Source: Gillisella taibaishanensis (GTDB taxonomy: Bacteria > Pseudomonadota > Alphaproteobacteria > Rhizobiales > Rhizobiaceae). From it: a DNA stretch of 64,000 bases. The position numbers were made by a program, and so were the translations under genes. The DNA is taken from the NCBI RefSeq assembly GCF_001938985.1, contig NZ_MKIN01000022.1, forward strand, positions 806,001 through 870,000. The letters run 5' to 3'. Under the pieces are notes generated by a model. The model was not told the origin of the DNA and made no database searches. It saw nothing but the letters and a program-made list of their open reading frames with translations. Positions within the stretch are counted from its first letter, which is position 1, and every line of letters starts with the position of its first letter. Shown piece after piece: positions 18,008 through 26,074 of the stretch.

Positions 18008-19647
18008 GCTTCCACCGCCCTTCCCTTGAGTGCGAAGAGACCGCGCGGCCGCTTCTGGATGAACAGGATGATGAGAACCAGAACCAGGATCTTACCGAGC
18101 ACCGCTCCGGCATAGGGTTCGAGGAACTTGTTGACGATCCCAAGCGAAAACGCCCCGACCAGCGTGCCCCAGAGATTGCCGACCCCGCCGAACACAACGA
18201 CCATGAAACTGTCGATGATGTAGCTTTGTCCGAGGTTCGGAGAGACATTGTCGATCTGGCTGAGCGCCACGCCTGCCATGCCGGCTATGCCGGAGCCGAG
18301 CGCGAAGGTGAAGGCATCGACGAAGGGCGTGCGGATACCCATTGATGACGCCATCCGCCGGTTCTGGGTTACGGCGCGCATCTGCAAGCCAAAGGACGAG
18401 CGCTTCAGCAGCATCAGCAGCGCGAAGAATACCGACAGCGAGAACACCAGAATCCACAGCCGGTTCCAGGTGATGGTCAAGCCGCCAAGTCCGAAAGAGC
18501 CGGACATCCAGGAGGGATTGGCGACCTCTTGGTTGGTCGGGCCGAACAGGCTGCGCACCAACTGCTGCAGCATCAGCGAAATGCCCCAGGTGGCCAGCAG
18601 CGTTTCCAGCGGCCGCCCGTAGAGGAAGCGGATGACGCAGCGCTCGATGACCAGGCCGAAGGCACCGGTGACGAGAAAGGCAACCGGCAGGGCAATGGCC
18701 AGCGACCAGTCGAACAGCTCAGGCGCATGCGCCCGGATCGCCTGCTGCACGATGAAAGTGCAGTAGGCGCCGAGCATGACCATTTCGCCATGCGCCATGT
18801 TGATGATGCCCATGACGCCGAAGGTGATGGCTAAGCCGATCGCAGCCAGCAGCAGCACCGAGCCGAGCGAAATGCCGTAGGTGATGTTCTGCACCGAATT
18901 CCACAGCGCAATATCGGCCTGGATCTTGGTGATCGCTGCGTCGATATCGCCCTTCAGCGCCGGATCGGCTGATGGGACGGCGTTGCCGAGAATAGCGACG
19001 GCATCCTGGCCGCCAACAGCACGGATCAGCGCGATGGCCGCGCGCTTGTCGTCCAACGGCAGATCGGAGCCGATCACCGAGACGGCACGGGCTTCGGCGA
19101 GCAGCTTTTTCACCTCGCCGTCTTTTTCCTTGGCAAGTGCTGTGTCGAGCAGTTCGAGATTGTCCTGCGACGGCGCCTTCAATAGCGCATCGGCGGCCTC
19201 CAGCCGCACCGCACGGTCGGGGCTGAGCAGGGTCAGCCCGCCCTGGGCGGCACGGATCGCGCGGCGCAGGCCGTTGTTGATCTTGATCTTGACCAGACCG
19301 CCCTTAGCTTCCTTGCCAACCTCGGCGCCGCTCAAGGGATCGATCAGTGTCATCTGGCTACCGGCCGCCTTGCCGATAAACACATTGCCATCGGCCTTGC
19401 GCAAATAGAGATCGCCACCGCTCAGCGCCTCAAGCGCGGGCACGAGCTTGAGGTCCCCGGTCTTGCCGAGATCGCCGACGATCTTTTCCGCATCGGTAAA
19501 ATTGGCGGTGCCGAGCGCTTTGATCAGCGCGGCTGGATCGTCGTCTGCGCGGGCGGGCAAAGCCGCCAAGGCCAGAAACAGCGCGAGGATCATTGCAAAA
19601 GCTGGGGCCAGCTTCGGGATGATGATGTCGATCGGTCGAGAAAACAT
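18004..19647 (-). CDS. urtB: Urea ABC transporter permease UrtB with large periplasmic N-terminus
   Basis: About 547 residues from MFSRPIDIIIP, chosen because AAGGGG lies just before it; an ATG eight codons upstream is possible. A signal-like hydrophobic stretch is followed by about 240 residues of alanine-rich helices before the first membrane-domain helix (YGISLGSVLLLAAIGLAITFG). This extra soluble region is known in many alphaproteobacterial UrtB proteins. The permease half has INMAHGEMVMLGAY, GVVFG-like VVFGGVGNLWG and LGKILVLVLIILFIQKRPRGLF. The role of the soluble region is not established; it probably faces the periplasm near UrtA. Confidence 0.93.
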   Translation of the reverse strand: MFSRPIDIIIPKLAPAFAMILALFLALAALPARADDDPAALIKALGTANFTDAEKIVGDLGKTGDLKLVPALEALSGGDLYLRKADGNVFIGKAAGSQMTLIDPLSGAEVGKEAKGGLVKIKINNGLRRAIRAAQGGLTLLSPDRAVRLEAADALLKAPSQDNLELLDTALAKEKDGEVKKLLAEARAVSVIGSDLPLDDKRAAIALIRAVGGQDAVAILGNAVPSADPALKGDIDAAITKIQADIALWNSVQNITYGISLGSVLLLAAIGLAITFGVMGIINMAHGEMVMLGAYCTFIVQQAIRAHAPELFDWSLAIALPVAFLVTGAFGLVIERCVIRFLYGRPLETLLATWGISLMLQQLVRSLFGPTNQEVANPSWMSGSFGLGGLTITWNRLWILVFSLSVFFALLMLLKRSSFGLQMRAVTQNRRMASSMGIRTPFVDAFTFALGSGIAGMAGVALSQIDNVSPNLGQSYIIDSFMVVVFGGVGNLWGTLVGAFSLGIVNKFLEPYAGAVLGKILVLVLIILFIQKRPRGLFALKGRAVEA

Positions 19648-19679
19648 GCCTTGCCCCTTGAAGGTCTGCATCGTGTGGA

Positions 19680-19850
19680 AAAGAACCCCTCACCCCGCCT
19701 CCGCTGCGCTCGGCACCCCTCTCCCCACAAGGGGGAGAGAGACAGTCGCCATCGCTGCGGCACCACAACGTAGTTGTTGAACAGTGAAGTGCGCGGCATT
19801 CGTCCTTCTCCCCCTTGTGGGGAGAAGGTGGCGCCCTCATTTCGAAAATA
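19680..19850. repeat. GGGGGAGA-type palindromic repeat between urtA and urtB
   Basis: CTCTCCCC-ACAAGGGGGAGAG (left) and CTTCTCCCCCTTGTGGGGAGAAG (right) form opposed arms of an interspersed element related to those at 24.8, 29.5, 55.1 and 63.1 kb. It separates urtA from the urtBCDE part of the unit. Confidence 0.65.
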
Positions 19851-19882
19851 GAGGGGCGGATGAGGGGATTTGCTCCCACCGG

Positions 19883-19913
19883 AAAAAGCTGCGGATGCTC
19901 AAGCACCCGCAGC
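19883..19913 (-). terminator. Rho-independent terminator after urtA
   Basis: GCTGCGGGTGCT and AGCATCCGCAGC form a 12-bp stem with one mismatch and a tiny loop, followed by TTTTT on the minus strand. It lies 21 bases after the urtA stop and upstream of urtB, so it probably lowers expression of urtBCDE relative to the binding protein. Confidence 0.8.
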
Positions 19914-19933
19914 AAGTTTCAGGCTGGGAGAGA

Positions 19934-21223
19934 TCAGGAACCCTTGCCGCCGCACTTGCCGGTGGCAACGTTGAAGTTGCCGCAGTTCATCGGCATGCGC
20001 CAATCGGAGATCAGGTCCTTGCTGTCGGGCAGGAAGTCGGACCATTCGTCGCCGACCACTTCAGGTGTCTGCGAGACGATGTCGAACTGGCCATTTTCCT
20101 GGACTTCGCCGATCAGAACCGGCTTGGTGATGTAGTGGCTTGGCATCATCGTGGCATAGCCGCCGGTCAGGTTCGGCACGGAGACGCCGACCAGAGCGTC
20201 GATGACCTTGTCCGGCTCGGCGGAACCGGCCTTCTCGACGGCCTTAACCCACATGTTGAAGCCGATATAGGCGGCTTCCATCGGGTCGTTGGTTACGCGC
20301 TTGTCGTTCTTGGTGAAGGCATGCCAGGTCTTGATGAATTCGGCATTGATGGGGGTATCAACGCTTTCGAAGTAGTTCCAGGCGGCGAGATGGCCGACCA
20401 GCGGCTTGGTGTCGATGCCGGCCAGTTCTTCTTCGCCGACCGAGAATGCCATGACCGGGATGTCTTCGGCCTTGACGCCCTGGTTGCCGAGTTCCTTGTA
20501 GAAGGGCACGTTGGCATCGCCGTTGACGGTGGAGATAACGGCGGCCTTCTTGCCGGCCGAACCGAATTTCTTGATCGCGGCCACTTCAGTCTGCCAGTCG
20601 GAGAAACCGAACGGCGTGTAGTTGACCATGATGTCTTCCTTCTTCACGCCCTTGGACAGAAGATAGGCTTCGAGAATCTTGTTGGTCGTGCGCGGATAGA
20701 CATAGTCGGTGCCTTCGAGAACCCAGCGCTTTACGCCTTCGTTCTGCATCAGGTAATCGACGGCGGGAATGGCCTGCTGGTTCGGGGCTGCACCAGTGTA
20801 AAACACGTTGCGCTCGCTTTCTTCACCCTCGAACTGCACGGGGTAGAAGAGAACCGAATCCAGTTCCTTGAAAACAGGCAGAACCGACTTGCGCGACACC
20901 GAGGTCCAGCAGCCGAACACGGCGGACACCTTGTCCTTGGAGATCAGCTCACGAGCCTTTTCGGCAAACAGCGGCCAGTTGGAAGCCGGGTCGACGACCA
21001 CGGGCTCAAGCTTCTTGCCGAGAACGCCGCCCTTCTTGTTCTGCTCGTCGATGAGCATCAGCATGGCGTCCTTCAGCGTCGTCTCCGAAATCGCCATCGT
21101 GCCGGACAGCGAATGCAGAATGCCGACCTTGATCGTGTCTTCGGCCGCGAACGCACCGTGGAAGGCGGTGGTCGACAGCATGGCGCCCATGAGCGCGGTA
21201 GCCAGACGGGTCTTCAGGTTCAT
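19934..21223 (-). CDS. urtA: Urea ABC transporter substrate-binding protein UrtA
   Basis: 429 residues with a signal peptide (ends AFHGAFAAED). Motifs typical of UrtA are KVGILHSLSGTMAISE, FGCWTSVSRKSVLPVFKE, LFYPVQFEGEES and the C-terminal DWRMPMNCGNFNVATGKCGG with paired cysteines. It captures urea (and short amides) in the periplasm for UrtBC. It is the first gene of the transporter unit. The upstream region carries two perfect palindromes (21293-21334), likely control sites. Confidence 0.97.
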   Translation of the reverse strand: MNLKTRLATALMGAMLSTTAFHGAFAAEDTIKVGILHSLSGTMAISETTLKDAMLMLIDEQNKKGGVLGKKLEPVVVDPASNWPLFAEKARELISKDKVSAVFGCWTSVSRKSVLPVFKELDSVLFYPVQFEGEESERNVFYTGAAPNQQAIPAVDYLMQNEGVKRWVLEGTDYVYPRTTNKILEAYLLSKGVKKEDIMVNYTPFGFSDWQTEVAAIKKFGSAGKKAAVISTVNGDANVPFYKELGNQGVKAEDIPVMAFSVGEEELAGIDTKPLVGHLAAWNYFESVDTPINAEFIKTWHAFTKNDKRVTNDPMEAAYIGFNMWVKAVEKAGSAEPDKVIDALVGVSVPNLTGGYATMMPSHYITKPVLIGEVQENGQFDIVSQTPEVVGDEWSDFLPDSKDLISDWRMPMNCGNFNVATGKCGGKGS

Positions 21224-21292
21224 TGCAGTTTCCCCTTTTGTCTTACGGTTATTGTGTGGGGAAACTATCGGCTGCTGCGGCGCAAAATCGTA

Positions 21293-21334
21293 TACGTCAA
21301 TTGACGTAGGCAGCGGTGACGTAAGGCGCCTTAC
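21293..21334. promoter_or_regulatory. Two adjacent perfect palindromes upstream of urtA
   Basis: TACGTCAATTGACGTA (21293-21308) is a perfect 16-bp palindrome. GTAAGGCGCCTTAC (21321-21334) is a perfect 14-bp palindrome. Their centres are 27 bases apart. A further TGACGTA half-site at 21317-21323 overlaps the second. They lie 70-110 bases before urtA and 140-180 bases before the divergent heme oxygenase gene. They look like a dimer-binding operator pair; the LuxR-type regulator at 29.7 kb is a candidate ligand by location only. Confidence 0.6.
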
Positions 21335-21473
21335 CCCTAAAAAGAAAGGGGTTTATGTTGGAAAAGGCTTCAACCAAGCTGGTAAAAGCTTGATTTTTGA
21401 CAAATTCGAACCTTATAAACTGATAAAGTGTCTAAAGAGACGACCGCATCGCCCGCGCTGCAGCAAACGGGCC

Positions 21474-22103
21474 ATGACGGCAGAGCCAATTGCGTTGCGG
21501 ACGTCCCTGATGCCCTTTTCTTCCCGCCGGCGGCTTTTAAAAGACGCCACGGCCACCTCCCATGCCAAGCTTGATACGATGATCGGCAGTTTTACCTCGG
21601 CCGCCGCCTATCGCGCCTATTTGCTGGGAATGGCCCGTTTCCGACTGCCCCTGGAGGCAATGATCGCCGACGAGGCGCTGAGCGCGCCTTTCGCGGTTTG
21701 GCCCGGTTCATGGCGGCCCGTCAGTATCGGCAATGGCCTGCGCGCTGATCTCGTGGCCCTTGAGATGGACTTGAATTCCAATGGAGAAGGCTGGCACGCC
21801 GCCCCGCCGAAGCCGCAGACCACCGAGGACTGGCTTGGCCTGTTCTACGTGCTGGAAGGCTCGGCGCTCGGCGCACGGGTCCTGTCGAAGCGGGCAGCGG
21901 CGCTGGGTTTCCGGCCGGACTACGGCGGTGCGCATCTTTTTTCCCAGACCGGGAACTATTCGAGCTGGCCGGCGTTTTTGAACCTTATGGAGGAGCTGCG
22001 GGATCTCGATGACGGGAAGCTCGCGGCTTCTGCCGTTTCAACCTTCGCCTTCGCGTATACCGCCTTCGAAAGCGCCATGAATGCCTGCTACGCAGACCGT
22101 TGA
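21474..22103 (+). CDS. bphO: Heme oxygenase BphO
   Basis: About 209 residues if started at MTAEPIALRTSL; MPFSSRRRLL at 21510 is equally plausible. KDATATSHAKLD contains the proximal heme histidine, and the central LGLFYVLEGSALGARVLSKR matches bacterial heme oxygenases of the BphO group. It opens heme to biliverdin IX-alpha, the chromophore of bacteriophytochromes. Its stop overlaps the start of the phytochrome gene by 23 bases, so synthesis of chromophore and apoprotein is coupled. It is divergent from urtA. Confidence 0.9.
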   Translation: MTAEPIALRTSLMPFSSRRRLLKDATATSHAKLDTMIGSFTSAAAYRAYLLGMARFRLPLEAMIADEALSAPFAVWPGSWRPVSIGNGLRADLVALEMDLNSNGEGWHAAPPKPQTTEDWLGLFYVLEGSALGARVLSKRAAALGFRPDYGGAHLFSQTGNYSSWPAFLNLMEELRDLDDGKLAASAVSTFAFAYTAFESAMNACYADR

Positions 22104-24639
22104 TCTCAGCAATTGCGATCGCGAACCTATCCATATTCCCGGCAGCATACAGCCGCATGGCTGGCTTCTGGCCTGTGATGCTGAGATGGCCACCGTGCTT
22201 CGCCACTCCGCCAATGCTGGCGAGATGCTGGATCGAAGCGGCGACATCAACGGCATGGCCCTCGACAAGCTGATCGGTGACAAGGCCACCCACGATCTGC
22301 GCAACGCGCTGGCGACGGCCCCGCAAGCCGCCCGGCCTGCCCTGCTTCCAAATGTCGAGCTTGCCTGCGGCCGACGCTTCGACGTCAGCGTTCACCGCCA
22401 GCGCGCCAATGTGATCATCGAATTCGAGCCTGCCTGGACTGGTCGCCAGCCCCTGCAATTGGCCCGCGAGATGATCGGTCGCATCAAGGACATCGAGGAT
22501 GTCGACCGACTGATCCGCGCGTCTGCGAAGCTGGTCCGGGCCGTGCTCGGCTATGACCGGGTGATGATCTACCGCTTCGACAACGATGGCTCCGGCAAGG
22601 TAGTCAGCGAAGCGAAATCGATGGAACTGGAAAGCTTCCTCGGCCAATATTTCCCAGCCTCCGATATTCCCCAACAGGCGCGTAAACTCTACGTGCAGAA
22701 CTCGATCCGGGTGATCACAAGCGCCAGCGGCAACAGGGTAGCGATCGAGCCGGTGCTCGACCCGTCCGGCCAGCCGCTCGACCTGTCCTTTGCACATCTG
22801 CGCAGCGTGTCGCCAATTCATCTCGAATATCTGCGCAACATGGGCGTCGGCGCCTCCATGTCGATCTCGATCCTGCTCAATGGCGAGCTCTGGGGCCTGA
22901 TCGCCTGCCATCACTACCGGGAAAAGACCCTGTCGATGGCAGAAAGGGTTGCCGCCGAACTGTTTGGCGAGTTCTTCTCGCTCAATCTCCTGGCCCTGAA
23001 GCAAAAGCATAAATTGAACCTCGCCAGCGAGGCGCGCCAATCGCTCGACCGCTTCGTGCAGCTTGCCTCGCATCACGAGGATCTCAATGCGCTGTTTGCC
23101 GATTGCCTGCCGGAATTTCGAAGCCTCGTTGCCTGCGACGGTGTTGGCCTCTGGCTGAACGGCGCCTGGACCTCGATTGGCGCGAGCCCTCCTGCCGGCG
23201 AGGTCGAGCCGCTGGTGCGCTTCGTCAACGGCGTTGCCGAGGGTCAGATCTGGGCCAGCCATGCGCTGTCGAACTTCCTGCCACGCGCCGAAAGCTATTC
23301 AGACACGGTATCCGGCGTCATGGTCGTGCCGCTGTCGCAGATCCCGCGTGACTACATGCTGTTCTTCCGCAAGGAGCGGCTGCAGACGCTCAACTGGGCC
23401 GGCAATCCCGACAAGTCCTATGAGGTCGGCCCGCTCGGCGACCGGCTGACACCGCGCAAGAGTTTCGCCATCTGGAAGGAAGCGGTGATCCGCCAATCCG
23501 ACCACTGGAGCGACAGCGACCGGGAAATCGCCGAGGCCATCCGCGCCGTCACCGTCAAGGTCGTTTTGCGTCACAGCGAGTTGATGCAGGAAGAGCGCAA
23601 CAAGGCCGATATTCGCCAGCGGGTGCTGAATGAGGAACTGAACCACCGGGTCAAGAATATTCTGGCGGTGATCAAGTCGCTGGTCGGGGTCCCGACGAGG
23701 CCGGAGCATCAGCTGCGCGATTACGTCACCTCGCTGAAAGGCCGGGTGCACGCGCTGTCCCATGCCCATGACCAGGTGATCCGCGGCAGCGGCAATGGCG
23801 AATTGCGCGAACTGCTGGAGGCTGAACTCAGCCCCTACAGCAGCGACGGCTCGGTACTGTCGCTCGAAGGACCGCTCGTCGTCCTCGACAGCCGCGCTTA
23901 CGCCGTGACCGCCCTCGTCATTCATGAGCTGGCGACCAATGCTGCCAAATACGGCGCCCTATCGCGTGGCGGTGGCACGCTCGGGTTGATTTGGCGCTGG
24001 ACGGACGCAGGCGATTGTGAAATCCTCTGGACGGAGCGCGGCGGGCCAACGGTGACCACGCCGACGCGCAGGGGCTTCGGCTCCGCCCTCATTGATCGAA
24101 GCATTCCCTATGATCTCGGTGGCAAGAGCACCGTAACCTATGACCCGGGTGGTCTGACTGCGCATCTTTTGCTGCCTTCCCGCTTTCTGTCCGGCATTGG
24201 GCAGGCGTCAGAGGCTGCGCCCGTGCCGCACCCCAAGACAGAGACCAGAGCCATGGCGACTATCGACAAGACCCTGCCGATCCTGCTGGTCGAAGACCAG
24301 ATGCTGATTGCGATGGATGCGGAAATGATGCTGGGCGATGCCGGCTTCACCACGGTCATGACGGCCGGGTCCGTGCCTGATGCGCTGGCCCAGATCAAGG
24401 GTGCAGTGCCGGCACTTGCCGTTCTCGACATTAATCTCGGCAACCATACCTCGGTGCCTGTCGCAGAAGAGCTCTACCAGCGCGGCATCCCCTTCCTGTT
24501 TGCCACAGGCTATGCCGAACGCTCGATCATCCCCGACGCCTTCCGCGATGTCACCATCATCAACAAGCCCTACGACAGCGATGCCTTAACGGACGCCGTC
24601 ATGAACCTGCTGCGCCAGCCGGACGCGACGCACGGCTAG
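22081..24639 (+). CDS. bphP: Bacteriophytochrome: PAS-GAF-PHY, HWE histidine kinase, C-terminal receiver
   Basis: 852 residues. C12 in SNCDREPIHIPGSIQPHG is the expected biliverdin-attachment cysteine. The GAF domain has FPASDIPQQARKLY (PASDIP at 192-197), and the PHY tongue has PRKSF at 458-462 followed by WKE. The kinase is HWE/HisKA_2 type: ELNHRVKNILAVIKS, phospho-acceptor H522, then HELATNAAKYGAL. A receiver follows (ILLVEDQ, D783 in AVLDINLG, K in INKPYD). The same order is known for Agp2-type bathy phytochromes of Agrobacterium, but resting state cannot be read from sequence. Light-dependent phosphotransfer is likely; the output is unknown. Confidence 0.95.
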   Translation: MPATQTVDLSNCDREPIHIPGSIQPHGWLLACDAEMATVLRHSANAGEMLDRSGDINGMALDKLIGDKATHDLRNALATAPQAARPALLPNVELACGRRFDVSVHRQRANVIIEFEPAWTGRQPLQLAREMIGRIKDIEDVDRLIRASAKLVRAVLGYDRVMIYRFDNDGSGKVVSEAKSMELESFLGQYFPASDIPQQARKLYVQNSIRVITSASGNRVAIEPVLDPSGQPLDLSFAHLRSVSPIHLEYLRNMGVGASMSISILLNGELWGLIACHHYREKTLSMAERVAAELFGEFFSLNLLALKQKHKLNLASEARQSLDRFVQLASHHEDLNALFADCLPEFRSLVACDGVGLWLNGAWTSIGASPPAGEVEPLVRFVNGVAEGQIWASHALSNFLPRAESYSDTVSGVMVVPLSQIPRDYMLFFRKERLQTLNWAGNPDKSYEVGPLGDRLTPRKSFAIWKEAVIRQSDHWSDSDREIAEAIRAVTVKVVLRHSELMQEERNKADIRQRVLNEELNHRVKNILAVIKSLVGVPTRPEHQLRDYVTSLKGRVHALSHAHDQVIRGSGNGELRELLEAELSPYSSDGSVLSLEGPLVVLDSRAYAVTALVIHELATNAAKYGALSRGGGTLGLIWRWTDAGDCEILWTERGGPTVTTPTRRGFGSALIDRSIPYDLGGKSTVTYDPGGLTAHLLLPSRFLSGIGQASEAAPVPHPKTETRAMATIDKTLPILLVEDQMLIAMDAEMMLGDAGFTTVMTAGSVPDALAQIKGAVPALAVLDINLGNHTSVPVAEELYQRGIPFLFATGYAERSIIPDAFRDVTIINKPYDSDALTDAVMNLLRQPDATHG

Positions 24640-24690
24640 AGCATCGGATCGAAAAGTGGGAACCGGTTTTTAGAGTACACTGCACAAACA
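24637..24690. repeat. Palindromic repeat starting in the bphP stop codon
   Basis: TAGAGCATCGGATCGAAAAG begins with the TAG stop of the phytochrome gene and runs into GTGGGAACCGGTTTTTAGAG. It is a truncated copy of the AAACCGGTT family. Confidence 0.7.
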
Positions 24691-24756
24691 AAAGCCTAGG
24701 CCACTCGTTCAATTCCGTTTCATACTAAACGACGCAAAGGTCCTGCGGCTTTGCCG

Positions 24757-24838
24757 CCCCCTCATCCCCCTGCCGGGACCTGCCGCCACCTTCTCCCCAG
24801 CGGGGAGAAGGTGGCGGCAGCCGGATGAGGGGGGCGAA
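24757..24838. repeat. Long perfect hairpin repeat
   Basis: TGCCGCCACCTTCTCCCC and GGGGAGAAGGTGGCGGCA form an 18-bp perfect stem around AGC (24781-24819), extended outward by CCCCTCATCC/GGATGAGGGG. It sits between the convergent bphP and hydroxylase genes and may stop transcription from both sides. No ORF is seen in the rest of this 300-base gap. Confidence 0.8.
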
Positions 24839-24938
24839 GCCCGAAATCGCTTGCGCCATTAATTGTGGAAACGGAACCGGCCCGATGCGCTAAACCGGCG
24901 CAAGACAAGGGCGGCAGCGTGGCCGCCCCTAACTGGCC

Positions 24939-25769
24939 TCAGCCAGCCTTGGCGTTACGCAGCTTTTCGGCCTCGGCGTAGAATTTCTTTTCCCACTCAT
25001 TGTGGTTGTCGAGACCCTCGCGGATGAAGGGCGTGAAGATCGCCAGATTCATCAGGCACCAGTTGACCAGGCGCGCCGGGAATTTCAGCGGCTTGACGAA
25101 ATCGACGAACAGCACGACGCGGGTCTTGTCCGAGTGGTTCCAGGCCTCGTGTTCGTAGGCATCGTCGAAAATCAGCACCTTGCCTTCGTCCCAGTGGCAG
25201 ATCTGGTCCTTGACGCGGATGGCGATCTTTTCGCGCGGCTCCGGCACAATCATGCCGAGATGCAGGCGCAGCACGCCGTTATAGGGGCCGCGATGGGCCG
25301 GCAGGTGCTTGCCGGGCTCGAAGATCGAAAACATCACGGTGGTGAGGCCAGGAATATTCTGCATCGCCTTCCAGGTTTCCGGGCAGGCGCGGATATTGGC
25401 CTCGGACTTCACGCCGAAACCGAGCAGGAAGAAGGTCTTCCAGTTGTTGTCGCTGGAGATCGTCTTCACATCGGTGGAAATGTCCTGGAAGCTCGGCAGC
25501 TCGTCCTTGCGCAGCAGGATCTTGTCCAGCTCTGCGCGGATTGACGGGTAGGCCTTTTCGACCTCGGCAGCCCAGGGGAAAGTGGCGTTATCATAAACCG
25601 GCGGATTGCCGAGCTTGGCATATTTGAAATTCAGCGTTTCCGCCCAGGCAACGATGCCCATGAAAAACCGGGTGATACGGCTTGGTCGGTCCATCGGCTG
25701 GATGCCGGATGTGCCGAAGGCCTGTTCCTTGTCGGCGACGGTAGAAGGCTGGGATGCTGGCATATCCAT
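24939..25769 (-). CDS. Aspartyl/asparaginyl beta-hydroxylase family dioxygenase (LpxO-like)
   Basis: About 276 residues from MDMPASQPSTVADK; a longer frame exists upstream without similarity. A hydrophobic stretch is near the N-terminus (ITRFFMGIVAWAETLNF) and two near the C-terminus. The jelly-roll Fe(II)/2-oxoglutarate core shows PAHRGPYNGVLRLHLG, DEGKVLIFDDAYEHEAWNHS and TRVVLFVDF, with metal-ligand histidines and the 2-oxoglutarate arginine. Membrane-bound bacterial members (LpxO) hydroxylate lipid A acyl chains. A lipid A role is plausible here but not proven; other members act on proteins or lipids such as ornithine lipids. Confidence 0.8.
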   Translation of the reverse strand: MDMPASQPSTVADKEQAFGTSGIQPMDRPSRITRFFMGIVAWAETLNFKYAKLGNPPVYDNATFPWAAEVEKAYPSIRAELDKILLRKDELPSFQDISTDVKTISSDNNWKTFFLLGFGVKSEANIRACPETWKAMQNIPGLTTVMFSIFEPGKHLPAHRGPYNGVLRLHLGMIVPEPREKIAIRVKDQICHWDEGKVLIFDDAYEHEAWNHSDKTRVVLFVDFVKPLKFPARLVNWCLMNLAIFTPFIREGLDNHNEWEKKFYAEAEKLRNAKAG

Positions 25770-26074
25770 CGGCAAATCACTTTCTAATGCACTCTCCGTG
25801 CTGTGATGCCGATCGCACCCGCACGGGTTTTGAAAAACCAAAACGCCCGAATCATGGAAAAATCGAGGCAGTGACTTGCCACCGCCCTGTCTCTCCCGCT
25901 GATCTGGTGTCTGCGGCACTGTAAAACCAGTGTCACAAAACCACTTTCCTTCGCAATTGCAAAAAATCACAGTGAGCTATGCTCAGGAGCCGCCGGTGCT
26001 CTTGCAAAACCATGCGCTTGCCGTGACAGTGAAGCGCAATCCCTGACCCCATCAGAAAGCGCCTGATTTCCGGC
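25770..26074. other. Divergent promoter region
   Basis: About 300 bases between the LpxO-like gene and the transporter-kinase gene, transcribed away from each other. No ORF, repeat or clear palindrome is seen. The double palindrome found before urtA is not repeated here. Confidence 0.5.

Noticed and set aside
19784-21304. 506-codon frame opposite urtA
   Set aside because: Shadow of the intact urtA gene; it also runs through repeats and the terminator.
21985-23262. Long open frame (425 codons) opposite bphP
   Set aside because: It is antisense to a well-supported phytochrome domain region and its composition follows the third-position GC of that gene; no family motif.
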